Source: Rattus norvegicus
Taxonomy: Eukaryota > Chordata > Mammalia > Rodentia > Muridae
DNA: 64,000 bases
NCBI RefSeq assembly: GCF_036323735.1
Contig: NC_086024.1
Coordinates: 133,601,053 to 133,665,052, forward strand
Direction: 5' to 3'
The notes beneath the pieces were generated by a model that worked only from the letters and a program-made list of their open reading frames with translations, ran no database searches and was not told the origin of the DNA. Position numbers and translations under genes: made by a program. Below are positions 11,155 to 21,549 of the stretch, one piece after another (within the stretch, counting starts at the first letter, position 1; the number at the start of each line of letters is the position of its first letter).

Positions 11155-11480
11155 TGCTATTTTTTGGCTTATGATGTCAATCTTTCAAGGGAGAAGTGCT
11201 GAGTTTCCCACAGAGTTTATTGCAACTACTGCGAAGATCTTGGAGTTACTATTTGCATGACTCATTTATGAAACAAATGATCCCAGGAACTGCAGGCTGC
11301 ATTCGTAATGCCACAGATTTTCATATAATCTCTCACCTCTCTGTAATTTGCACAATTTAAAAATGCCCCGAAGCTTGCTGTCTCTTTGTCTGCAGCACCG
11401 TTCTGAGTACATTATCCATAATAATGGAAGTAAGAAGTGCTTGCCAATATGTTTCCTAGTTCTCACTGTCTTTGTGGACT
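11155..11480. promoter_or_regulatory. candidate enhancer with overlapping octamer and AP-1 motifs
   Basis: A repeat-free block whose centre carries the exact octamer ATTTGCAT (11251-11258) sharing its last base with an exact AP-1 site TGACTCA (11258-11264). Nearby are TTTATGAAAC, CATTCGTAATGCC, TAATTTGCACAATTTAAAAA and TCCATAATAATGG. Octamer is known for POU factors and TGACTCA for FOS/JUN; joint use here is inferred. Confidence 0.38.
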
Positions 11481-11745
11481 TCAAAAGTTTTTTTTTTCAC
11501 ATAAAGATGAAATGGGTTTATTAAAAATGCTGAATAAATATGTAGACTGTAGTTGTGGCCATCGCCCAGAGAAGGAGAGAGAAAAAAGCATCATGAGGCA
11601 GGAGGGGGAGTGAAGAGGCCCAGCAAAGATGTATGAGACTAGCCGTGTCTCGGCTCAGTCAGCCTCCTGACTCCAGGCCCCTTCTGGGAAGCTTGCAAGT
11701 GGGCGGAAAAGTTTTTTTTTTAAAGTTTTAGTTTTTATTTTATTT

Positions 11746-11760
11746 GGTGTATGTGTGTCT

Positions 11761-11805
<45 letters not shown>

Positions 11806-12276
11806 TATGTGTGTGTGTGTGGTGTGTGTGTGTGTGTGTGTGTGTGGTATGTGTGTGTGTGTGGTGTGTGTGTGGTGTATGTGTAGTGTGTGTGTGTATG
11901 TGTGTGTTGTGTGTGTGTATGGTGTGTGTGTATGGTGTGTGTGTGTTGTGTGTGTGTGTTGTGTGTGTGTGGTGTGTGTGTATGTGTGTGGTGTGTGTGT
12001 GGTGTGTGTGTAGTGTGTGTGTGTATGTGTGTTGTGTGTGTGTATGGTGTGTGTATGGTGTGTGTGTGTTGTGTGTGTATGTGTGTGTGTGAGTGTGTGT
12101 GTGTTGTGTGTGTATGTGTGTGCATGGTGTGTGTGTTGTGTGTGTGTTGTGTGTATGTGTGTGTGTTGTGTGTGTATGTGTGTGTGCGTGTGTGTGTTGT
12201 GTGTGTATGGTGTGTGTGTATGGTGTGTGTGTGTTGTGTGTGTGTATGTGTGTGTATGGTGTGTGTGTTGTGTGTG

Positions 12277-12316
<40 letters not shown>

Positions 12317-12320
12317 TGTG
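11746..12320 (+). repeat. (TG)n mosaic array, about 575 bp
   Basis: Alternating purine-pyrimidine (TG)n interrupted by TGTGTAT, GGTGTG and TTGTG variants arranged in quasi-regular higher-order blocks, for example near-identical stretches around 11880-11960 and 12010-12080. Open frames of Cys-Val or His-Thr here are artefacts of the repeat. Confidence 0.97.
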
Positions 12321-12394
12321 CCCTAATGGTCAGTGTTAGGTGTCTTCTACTGTTGTCTTCTACCTTGCTTTCAAGACAGTTATCTTGCTGAACC

Positions 12395-12592
12395 TAGACT
12401 CCCTATTTTGTCTAGATGTGCTGGTCAGTGAGCCCCTGGAATCTGCCTGTCTCTCCCTTCCTGCAGCACTGGGATTGCAGTTATGTGTGCATATCCCCCC
12501 TGCTTTTTTAGGGGTGGTGGGGACATGAACTCAGGTTTCCATGCTTGTGTGGCAAGCTCCTGGCTCATGAAGCCACCTTCCAGTCCCTCTGT
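12395..12592 (-). repeat. B4/RSINE-type SINE, antisense
   Basis: Reads CCTGCAGCACTGGGATTGCA, GGTGGGGACATGAACTCAGG, TTCCATGCTTGTGTGGCAAG and CTCATGAAGCCACCTTCCAG, the antisense of a composite SINE with B1-like middle and tRNA-like head. Confidence 0.6.
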
Positions 12593-12620
12593 GGACATTT
12601 AATGACTTCTGGTCTTGTGG

Positions 12621-12836
12621 TGATGGTCTATGTAAAGCCTGTGGAGGTGATGGTCTATGTAAAGCCTGTGGAGGTGATGGTCTATGTAAAGCCTGTGGAG
12701 GTGATGGTCTATGTAAAGCCTGTGGAGGTGATGGTCTATGTAAAGCCTGTGGAGGTGATGGTCTATGTAAAGCCTGTGGAGGTGATGGTCTATGTAAAGC
12801 CTGTGGAGGTGATGGTCTATGTAAAGCCTGTGGAGG
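12621..12836 (+). repeat. 27-bp minisatellite, eight identical copies
   Basis: The unit starts TGATGGTCTATGTAAAGCCT and ends GTGGAGG; its length is 27 bp and starts fall at 12621, 12648, 12675, 12702, 12729, 12756, 12783 and 12810. All eight copies appear identical by eye, then the array stops at GTGGAGG|AAGC. Because 27 is divisible by 3, frames remain open on both strands (VMVYVKPVE on +, proline/histidine-rich on -), which is a length artefact and not evidence of a protein. Confidence 0.97.
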
Positions 12837-12944
12837 AAGCGGGAAGCCAGGGGCCCTGCTTGGGCTTCCTTGTGGACTGCACAGTACGTTTTCAGTTACC
12901 TTTAAAAGACACTGTGAGGTCACATACAGGGATGAATGAAGCCT

Positions 12945-12945
12945 G

Positions 12946-12988
<43 letters not shown>

Positions 12989-13053
12989 TGTGTGTGTGTG
13001 TGCGTGTGTGTGAGTGTGTGTGTGTGTGTGCGCGCACACGTGCGTGCGTGTGT
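12945..13053 (+). repeat. (GT)n array with GTGA and CGCG interruptions
   Basis: (GT)n from 12948 with GAGTGTG interruptions and a terminal GCGCGCACACGTGCGTGCG stretch. The alternating CG/CA end is a strong Z-DNA-type sequence (general knowledge of such sequence). Confidence 0.95.
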
Positions 13054-13629
13054 TTACAGGAATCCACTTTGACCCTAATAATAGGGAGTGCTTTGTTATT
13101 ATAATCATCATCTGATCTATGAACTTCTCTCAGAAACATCTGGAAAATTGCTGTATTTGACTAGGAGTTCTTTGGTAAATTTCTAAGCTAGCCTTGAAAA
13201 GTGAGGTTTGGGCTACTTTAAACTCCAGTTTGTGGCTCACTGGAGAACATTACCTGCCCTGCTTCCCCCTAAGGAAGGGGTGCTGGGATCCTCCGGCACT
13301 GGAACCTGGAGCCTGGCTGTGGATGTGAGGCACACGGGGGCAGAGCCACAGCTTCATAGCATTCAGAAGTGCCCTGCTGTACCTGTGGTGCAAGCCACTG
13401 TGAGCTATGTGTGCTAAACTGTCCGTCCTAGGTTGTTTGGATACAGTGTGTCCTGTGAACATGGTAGCCTTATCCAGAGTTAGTGAGAGAGCACAGGTTT
13501 CTGCAGGATTGCAGATGGAGGCCTGGGAAGCTGAGAACAGTGTTTGCTGCCAGGTGTGTAACCAGCCATCTCAGGGGCTCTCCTTGCTCAGAGTGCGTAT
13601 AAACCAGGAGCTCCTTTCTTCTTGCTTTT

Positions 13630-13780
13630 TAAAAGTGATTATTTTGAGAAAGAGCCTCTGTTATTTATCCCTGGCTGTCCTGGAACTCACCCTGTAGACC
13701 AGGCTGGCTTCACTCACAGGATCCGCTTGCCTCTGCCTCTTGAGTGCTGGGATAAAGGTGTGTGCCACCACACCCGGCCT
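13630..13780 (-). repeat. B1 SINE, antisense
   Basis: Antisense B1 order: CCCTGGCTGTCCTGGAACTC, CCTGTAGACCAGGCTGGCTT, CGCTTGCCTCTGCCTCTTGA, GTGCTGGGATAAAGGTGTG and CACCACACCCGGCC. Confidence 0.9.
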
Positions 13781-14343
13781 CATTTCCTGTTGTCTTAAGG
13801 AAGAAGGCTTTGGGGTCTGAACATCCCTCCATGGATCCACAAGGGTGTCCTGGACATGTCAGGTCAGTTTCCCAGGTTGTCATGGTTACTGCTTCTGAAT
13901 TCAGGTACACACACTGTGTCACCCTCTAGGCAGCCAGGTTGCAAAACCTTGGAGTTTTCACACCGTATTCTTGGTACCAGCAAGGGGCCAGGTCTTTCTT
14001 CTGTTTCTGAGTTAGATTGCTCACAGCCCAGCAGTTCCATATTCAGACTCCTTCTGCCCCTTGCTTTTATTAAGCCCCAGGCCCTATTGGCATGTTGAGA
14101 CTCTGCAGGGCCTGACCTTACTGTTGGAGATTTGCTCACTGACCCTAGGACACCTTCATGGGGCCTTCTAAGCCAAAGACCCCAACTTGCTGGAGAGTTC
14201 CAGGAGCCAGGACATAGCCATTTTCTCAGTGCCTTGGGCCTGGATACCCGACACTGGGTTCTGGGTCCGTCTTCCTGGCCTAATAATGTCTTGGTTTTCT
14301 AGTCAGTGAGATCCAGGCTCAGCTGTCACTAGGAGACCCAGGC

Positions 14344-14367
14344 GAGGATGCGAGGATGCGAGGATGC
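14344..14367 (+). repeat. 8- to 9-bp short tandem repeat
   Basis: GAGGATGC(G) occurs three times in a row. Very short and of no clear meaning. Confidence 0.7.
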
Positions 14368-15039
14368 ACTGCACCGGCTTTGCCACATGCCCTCTCATAG
14401 CATATGAGTTTGACCACCCTGTCACACTGACAGGGCAGCTGAGGCTTGGCAAGTCTACATTGCCCCCAGCACTCTTAGCCTATGATCTTATCACCTGGCC
14501 AGTGGCTGTTAGTCATGTCCTGTGCTCTCTGAAGAGCCTGGTCTGTCTTCACTCACATCTGTGGACCCGACCCTCTGCTTTCAGGCAGGCCGGAGTGAGT
14601 ACAGCAGCGCTAGACCAACACCTCACTGCTTCTATCTTGCCCAGGCAGCCAAACAATTCTATAGCAGCCATGCTTGGGCGTGTGGCCTCACAGCCCACAG
14701 GGCTCAGGTGCTCCTGGGTTCTTGGAGGCTTTAGTATGCGCGTCCTGTCTTCTCTTCACAGGTCTGAGCAACAACTGTCCTAGCACCTAGCGTGGAGAGG
14801 CATGTAGCAGGTGTTGGGTGTAGCTGCAGGGTGACTACACACAGAGGAAGCAGCAAGACCTACATCTGTTAGTTTCCAGAGCCTTTGCACCTCTCTCCAC
14901 TGATGACAAAAGAAGTTTGACAGGGGCAGGTTCTCAGGCCATAGCCTGCTTGTGTATTTCACGTAAACGTCCATGGCAGCCCAGCTCTCCCACGCACAAA
15001 ACCCATTAGGCAGTGCTGTCACAGGCGGATGATGGCGGG

Positions 15040-15260
15040 CAAGGTCTCACATTGACGCAGACTCAGCCGGCTGATTTTGAAGGCCCTGTCACGATTTTGT
15101 TTTGAAGGAGTTCTCGAAAATGACAGGCTTCATTTCAAGGGTCTTTGTTAATCTAATAGTGTCCCTGGCTGAAATTTGTGGGCTGTTTTTCAGAGCTCTT
15201 GTGAGCTAGGGACAGAATGAAGACAATTTCAGCCTCATTCCAGGCATAGAATATGCAGGC
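15040..15260. promoter_or_regulatory. candidate conserved non-coding element
   Basis: Repeat-free stretch with TTGACGCAGACTCAGCCGGC, TGTCACGATTTTG, TTCTCGAAAATGACAGG and GTTAATCTAATAG. CpGs persist in AT-rich context. No coding frame with splice sites is present. The call is compositional. Confidence 0.25.
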
Positions 15261-16129
15261 AGAGACGTGATCTGGGAAGCTGGCTGTCCGTGTGAGCTGG
15301 ACAGGTGGGTAGGGTTAGACCCCAGGCCCTCTGCAGGCTCCTTCTGGGCATTTCTACCACAGATCAGATTTATAAATCAGATTTATGCAAGCACAAAATG
15401 GTGTAAGGCTGTCCTCTGCAGTGCCATAGTGAATGTGCACCCAGAGCCCCCAGCTGGGGACTTAAGACATTAACAGAAATCTGTCTCAGTTTTTCTCTGT
15501 GAACCTAAGCTAGAGTTAATTTTTTTCTGACTTACTAAATTGTGATTTAAGGCACAAATTAAGCAAAACTGTCAGTCAGTGTAGGAAAGATGATGGACCC
15601 ATGTTGGGTTGTGTTCAGAGGGTTGTTGTTTTATGCGGTTACAACTTACTTTGTTTCTTTTCTTCTGGGTTTTCAGAAATCAAACTGAGAATGGGCTTCC
15701 AACTCAGAAGGGTATTGGTTATTTTTTCCTGAATGACATTGCCCTTCCAGAGAGCAGTGGGCATCTATCTGACAAGAAGTTATAAATCTGTGTTCCGGAT
15801 TCCCTGAAGAAAGGGTGCATCTCCCCTAGCCAGCACCTGCTGAATGCTTTCCTGCCCTCTGCTCCTCAGGTCCCACAGCCTCTGCCATCCAGAGCCAAGA
15901 CCCAGTTTAACTCATGTTGTTCCCTGGAAAGTAGCCCTCTGTCTTTATTTACTGGACTAGGCATTGTGCCCCCTGGCTATGTTGTCTGCTCTGCTGTCAT
16001 TTACCCAAACCCTAGGGGACTCTGTACCTATCACCTACTCTGGTGGCTTCTCCCTTTAGAGTTCCCCTCAGCCTCCAGAACAGAGCCCTGACTCCTCAGT
16101 ATGTCTTCTGAGCTCCCTAGGGCCTTTTC

Positions 16130-16212
16130 TTATTTACCCTTCCTGGGATTTGAACTCAGGACCTCTGGGAGAGTAGTCTGTGCTCTTAACCACTGAGCCA
16201 TCTCTCCAACCC
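16130..16212 (-). repeat. B2-type SINE head fragment, antisense
   Basis: GGGATTTGAACTCAGGACCT, TGCTCTTAACCACTGAGCCA and TCTCTCCAACCC are the antisense of the tRNA-like B2 head (B box then A box). Truncated. Confidence 0.8.
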
Positions 16213-16258
16213 TGTTCCTCACCCTTCCTGATTCTCCTCTCAGCTTTCTGCCATGCTC

Positions 16259-16318
16259 ATGTCTCTCTCTCTTTTTCTCTGTCTCTGTCTCTCTCTCAAT
16301 GTCTTTTTCTGTCTCTCA
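16259..16318 (+). repeat. (CT)n-rich tract
   Basis: CTCTCTCTCTTTTTCTCTG and GTCTCTCTCTCAATG run directly into the (CA)n mosaic. Confidence 0.9.
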
Positions 16319-17238
16319 TACACACACACACACCACACACACACATACACACACACACACACACACAAACACCACACACCATACCCACACCATACACACC
16401 CACCACACCCCACCCCACACCACACACATCATACACACACCACATACGCACACATACAAACACCTCACACACACCCCCACATACACCACACACACACACA
16501 CACACACACCATACACATACACCATACATACACACACACCACATATACCATACCACACATACACACATACACACACACACCACACACCATACCACACACA
16601 CACACCCCTACCACACACACCATACACACATACCACACACCATACCCACACCATACAAACCCACCACACACACACCCCTACCACACACATCATACACACA
16701 CACCACACACATATACCATACATTCACACACACCACATATACCATACCACACATACACACATACACACACACCACACACCATACCACACACACACCCCTA
16801 CCACACACACCATACACACATACCACACACCATACCCACACCATACAAACCCACCACACACACACCCCTACCACACACACCATACACATACACACACACA
16901 CCTCCCCACACACATACATCATACAAACACAACATACACACACACCACACACACACACACACCATACACATACACACACACCTCCCCACACACATACATC
17001 ATACATACACACACCACACACACACACACACCATACACATACACACACACCTCCCCACACACATACATCATACAAACACACCATACACACACACCATACA
17101 CACACACACACCTCCCCACACACATACATCATACCATACACACACCATACACACACCACACACACACACACACACACACCATACACACACACACACACCT
17201 CCCCACACACATACATCATACCATACACACACCATACA

Positions 17239-17269
<31 letters not shown>

Positions 17270-17366
17270 CACACCATACACATACCATATACACACATAC
17301 ACACCACACACATACACCATACACACACATACACAGCACCCCCCCCCCCCCCCCACACACACACAT
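16319..17366 (+). repeat. (CA)n mosaic array of about 1.05 kb with higher-order units and a C16 run
   Basis: CA dinucleotides with ACCATAC, CCCCTACCAC and CCTCCCC interruptions. A higher-order unit containing CACACCTCCCCACACACATA then CATCATAC recurs five times between 16900 and 17230. An earlier unit with CACCCCTACCACACAC also recurs several times (16603, 16673, 16793, 16863). A run of 16 C ends the array at 17339-17354. Confidence 0.97.
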
Positions 17367-17444
17367 GGAATTTGCCATGTAGACTGGGCTGGCCTCTGCC
17401 TCCTCTAGAGACTTGTGTCACAAGCCTTTACTTACTTACTTTTT

Positions 17445-17582
17445 TCAAAAGATAGAATTTCATGTTCCTTTGACTGGTGTCCAGTATACAGTGTTACCCA
17501 GACTGACCTTAACCTCCTAATCCTTCTGCCCTCACCTCCAAGTACTGGGATTGCAGATAAGTAGTATCATGCCAGGCTCTAT
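17445..17582 (-). repeat. old B1-type SINE, antisense
   Basis: ACAGTGTTACCCAGACTGAC, CTTAACCTCCTAATCC, CCAAGTACTGGGATTGCAG and CATGCCAGGCT follow the antisense B1 order with many changes. Confidence 0.6.
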
Positions 17583-18794
17583 GTGTCTTTCCGTTCATGA
17601 CCTGCCTGCCTTCCTGTCTTCCCAACTGCCTGTCCTTCCTTACCCCTCCAAGGTGCACACCGCCCCTGATTCCCCAGGCCCCACCCAGTGCCTCCCTGCT
17701 GCTGTGTTTCCTCTGCCCTGAAGGTCCTTGAAGGTCCTAGCACTTAGGCGCCACCTGGGCCATTTTATTCACCACTCTAACCCTGTGATCACAGCAGGTG
17801 GCACAAGTTTGGAGTGTTGTGAATACTGCAAGAAGGAGCTGTCTCTGCTGCCCCTGCAGGTTAACTGTGGCAGTCCAGACTTGAGCTGGGGATGTTGGGG
17901 AGGGGAGAGTATACTCCGGGGTTCCAGGTCTCATTTTCTTGAGTAGATGTATCCTGTCACTTAGCATCCTTCCTGGACCATGGGAAACTAGTCAAGGTCA
18001 AAGTGCAAGTTCAGGGTGTCTAGACCAGTGCTGCTGTAAGAGAGAGAGCTGGCTGGAGTGCTGGGCTGGACGAGGCTGGTGTCTGGCTGTGTTCATGGAC
18101 ACCCTAACCTCCATGTACACAAGGAACCTAGAGGCAAGCTGGAATGATCCTTCTGCACCCACAGTGCTGGCCCAGTCTCTCTGCCAGGAAGGCAGCTGGT
18201 GCCGCTCTCCCTGCCATTCTGAACCTGATGGTTCTCTGGAGGGTCGGAGGTTTTCTTGAGAAGACCCAGTGTTCTTCCTTTGTTCCCCTGGTTCCCCTGT
18301 CAGGAAGGGGCCACTGTTCTGGGAACATTCCCTGAGGTCACTTTCCCTTCAGGAAGCATCTGTCACATGCTCTAACCAGTGTTGAAGCCACCGGTGCCTG
18401 TGAGCAAAGTGTTAAGGAGGCTATGTCACCTTGTCCTCAGGTCACCCCCCCCCCCAAAGCCCCCTCTACATAGTGCAGGAGCCACAGAGCATGTGCAGCA
18501 AGGCAGACCAGAGTACGGCCGAGCACCAGCACTGGAGAGTGCAGGCAGGCAGCTTGGCCTCTCTGGACCTCAGCTTCTCCTCTGAGTGTTGAATGCTCCA
18601 CCCTGTGCTGCTCAGTCAGAGGTCTCAGTGGGACTGTCACCTGCTGCCTCTTCAGATCCTCAGTTCATCCCTCTGCTGCTCAGGAGACTCCGTGGGGCTT
18701 CCTGGCTGAGGCTACTGTGGCCTGGTGCTTCTTCTTGGGAGGTGTCCTCCCCACAGCTGCCCCTGTGAGGAGCCATTGCTCTCTCTCTCTGTCA

Positions 18795-19150
18795 GGTAGA
18801 GGTGTTTTAAAATCTGAGATGTTTCTTTCCAAAGTACTGTATCTCCACTTTTATTCTTCGAATAGAACTTTAATTCAGTTGCACATTCATATTTAAAATC
18901 TCATAGGAATTAATTTCATGAAATCGAGTTGTTTTCCTTCCTACCTCTCACAAAGCAGTGTCGCCAAGCTTCCTTTGGTGTCTTTGGCGTCGGCGTCACC
19001 ATTATCCCCCGGGCCGCTCTGACTCATCTAATGCACTTTTCTCCAGCAATCGTGTCAGCCTCGCTTCCCATCAACCTTCTCAGATCCTGCCCTTGGTGAA
19101 TCAGAGTGTGCCGCTGCCACTGGGAACTTTCTGCCTCGCCTCAGGCACTC
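18795..19150. promoter_or_regulatory. candidate conserved non-coding element with a CpG-bearing core
   Basis: An AT-rich half (TTTAATTCAGTTGCACATTC, GAATTAATTTCATG) passes into a CpG-containing half (TTTGGCGTCGGCGTCACC, CCCCCGGGCCGCTCTGACTC). It is free of SINEs. The CpG retention is unusual for this intron and may indicate an element that is unmethylated in the germline. Confidence 0.3.
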
Positions 19151-20269
19151 GTTTGTGAAACTTTGAGATGGCTCATACCCTGAGTTTTGGTCACGGCTGT
19201 AGAGCAGGACCTGCTGTGTGTCTCGGTGACCCTGTGCTCCTCAGAGGGCACTTTATCCCCGTCTCCAGGGCCTTCCTGTCTTATCACGGGCTCCTCCGTT
19301 CTTGGGGATGAAAAGGGATGCAGCAGAGGCCACAGGTCTCTTGTGCTCCCACCTCTGTGGGGTAAACAGACTCCTCTAAGGTAGGTGTACATACCAAAGG
19401 GAAAGACAGGAAAAGGAGTAGTTTCTCAGGTCTCAGGGGCATCACAAGGCTTCAGAAACTCCCCTGTCCCTCTTAGGTAGACATAGCTCTTCTGGAAATA
19501 CTTGTAAACCAGGCTCCAGTGGCATAAGTAACCCTTCGTGTACACAGCTTTTGAGTCTCGGGAAGCCAGGGATTCACCATGTGTATTTGGAGACTGACAG
19601 TGTAAGATCCCGGTGCTAGCAGGGCTATCCTCAGGAGGGCCTCTCTTTTGTTGTATGAAACTGCAGGATCACTGCATGCTCACAGGGACTTTGCATTATG
19701 TGCGTGCGTGCACATGAGCTATGGGCAGGGGCATCACTTCACATACTCTATCAAATGGTTGTTCTTCTGAGGATATGAACCCTGAGAGATCAGGGCCCCG
19801 CCACATCACTTAATTACATCCTTAGAAGCTTATCTCCAATGCAGCCATATTGGACTCTGGTGTAGGAATTCGGGAAAGATATGACCCTAAGCATACCCGG
19901 ATATTGCCTGGTCCTCGGCAGGTCTCAGTGAGTTTGTGTTGTGACTGAGTCTGAAAGATTGCAAATGAGATAAAACTGGTCTCAGAGGTGCTACCTAGTT
20001 CCCCAAGTCCCAGGAGCCCTTGAGGCAGGTGGCCTCCTATCCTGAGCCTGCCTGAGCTTTGCCTGCTGACTCCGAGGAGTATACCAGATGAGGCTAGGGA
20101 TAAGACCTACTGGTTGGAGCCTCCACTCTCTGACACTCCTCCACCCCTGTGGCTTCTGAAACAGAATTGTAACCTTTGACTCAGATGAGACTCAGCTCAG
20201 GTCCTCCGTGTGTATGTTCATAGCAATGTTTGTCTTGCCCTTTCTCTAGTCAGTGCACCGATTTCTAGA

Positions 20270-20485
20270 GCTGGCTGTCTATATTCCCAGTCCTCAGCAG
20301 GCTGAAGCAGGGGGATTACTACAAGTTTGAGCACAGCTTTGGCTGCATAATGCATTCTAGTCTGTCTTGGGCTATAGCGTGAGTCTGTCTTGCGAGAGCT
20401 GGGGATCTAGCACAGTGGTGGAATGTCTGCAGAAGGCTCAAGGCCTGGTTCTGTCTCTGCAAAACAAATGTAGAAACAGTGTCTG
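20270..20485 (+). repeat. composite B1 plus ID-like SINE
   Basis: The left half is B1-like (TATTCCCAGTCCTCAGCAGG, CTGAAGCAGGGGGATTAC, then TGGGCTATAGCGTGAG). The right half is tRNA/ID-like (GAGCTGGGGATCTAGCACAG, TGGTGGAATGTC, CAAGGCCTGGTTCTGTCTC). The order B1 then ID is that of rodent B1-dID-type dimers; the exact family name is tentative. Confidence 0.6.
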
Positions 20486-20564
20486 TGTGGTACACTGATT
20501 GCTGACCCACTGAGTGCTGATTCAATTAGAGCAGATGCTGTGCACAATGGCTGTGTACTAAGCC

Positions 20565-20650
20565 TCACAGCTTATACAAGGAGTGCTGCTGCCATTACAG
20601 AGGACACTGAAGCACAGAAGGGAAGGGTGGCTTGCCCTGGGTGACTCAGG
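20565..20650 (+). repeat. MIR fragment
   Basis: CCATTACAGAGGACACTGAA, GCACAGAAGGGAAGGG, CTTGCCCTGGGTGACTCAGG follows the ancient tRNA-derived MIR core (dinucleotide ACAGA..GAAACTGAGG..CTTGCCCAAGGTCAC). Confidence 0.6.
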
Positions 20651-21039
20651 GAGGGACCGGTCTCCTGCTGAGTAGGGGGGCCTATGGTGAGTAGTCCCAG
20701 GAAGTGGGCTATGCTAGGCGAGCCTGCATAGAGCAAGGTTGCCCCTTGGTCCCTGACTTGATGAATGTATCTTCTGGGATGTCTAGCTGGGGCCTTGAGG
20801 GGTGCTTACTCCCCTCCTCAAGAGGTCATTTTAGCTACTAACTCTTGACTTGAGCCTATGGGACATGCCATTGGAGAAGGGCAGGCTTTCCTCTGGTATT
20901 GGGTTTCCATGTGACCAGCCTTTTGTAAGTATTTTCTGAGCAAATCAATGAGCAAACACATTAACCACACTTCTGGGTTTCAGTCGATGCCATTTCTGCT
21001 AAGCCAGTTAACCTGTCACTCCATTTGGCCCCTGACACA

Positions 21040-21370
21040 TGTGATTAGGTACATTCTGATTTTGTTAGCATGATTAATTAATGCATGGCATTAAAACATT
21101 GACATGGATTGATTGGAGTATCTTTACCATTAGTACCTCAGTTAATAAAATAACTTTTGATAAGACCAGTGGTTTTAGAGCATTTAGACTTAATTATATT
21201 TTCTAAAGGATTTTTCTAGAATCATATAACTGCCCAGGCAAGGTACTTCAATTCCCTAGTTAACTAAAAGAAATTGGTTTTTTGTTTGTTTTTGCTTAAT
21301 TCAAATTAAAAGTAATATACATTTGATAAAGGCAGTTAAAGGATTATTTATTAACCTCTGGCTCTTTATG
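21040..21370. promoter_or_regulatory. AT-rich block, candidate conserved element or matrix-attachment-like DNA
   Basis: Strongly AT-rich and repeat-free: GATTAATTAATGCATGG, ATGGATTGATTGG, CAGTTAATAAAATAAC, GACTTAATTATATTTTC, then AATTCAAATTAAAAG. It could be a conserved element, a scaffold-attachment region or a very old transposon remnant. Confidence 0.28.
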
Positions 21371-21549
21371 TATTGGGAGAAATCCTGAAGAGCTGAGTTA
21401 ACTTTAAGGATGCCATGAAGCACACACAGTGCTTAGAGAGCGATTTGGCCTAGAGAAATGGGACTGCATTTCTGTCCAGAAATTCCTTTGCAGTCTCTCC
21501 TCAAAGATGAGCGCTTTTCTTCTCCTTGCTGCTTCTGAGTGCTATCCAC

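Noticed and set aside
12545..13072. 175-codon open frame with eight VMVYVKPVE repeats
   Set aside because: It is the translation of a perfect 27-bp minisatellite followed by a (GT)n run. The opposite strand is equally open, and there is no splice or promoter context.
16180..17455. Open frames of up to 400 codons rich in His-Thr or Cys-Val
   Set aside because: They are translations of the (CA)n mosaic, open in several frames at once.
18447..18458. Run of C as a possible assembly gap or C-rich promoter
   Set aside because: A single homopolymer of about 12 with no other promoter feature.
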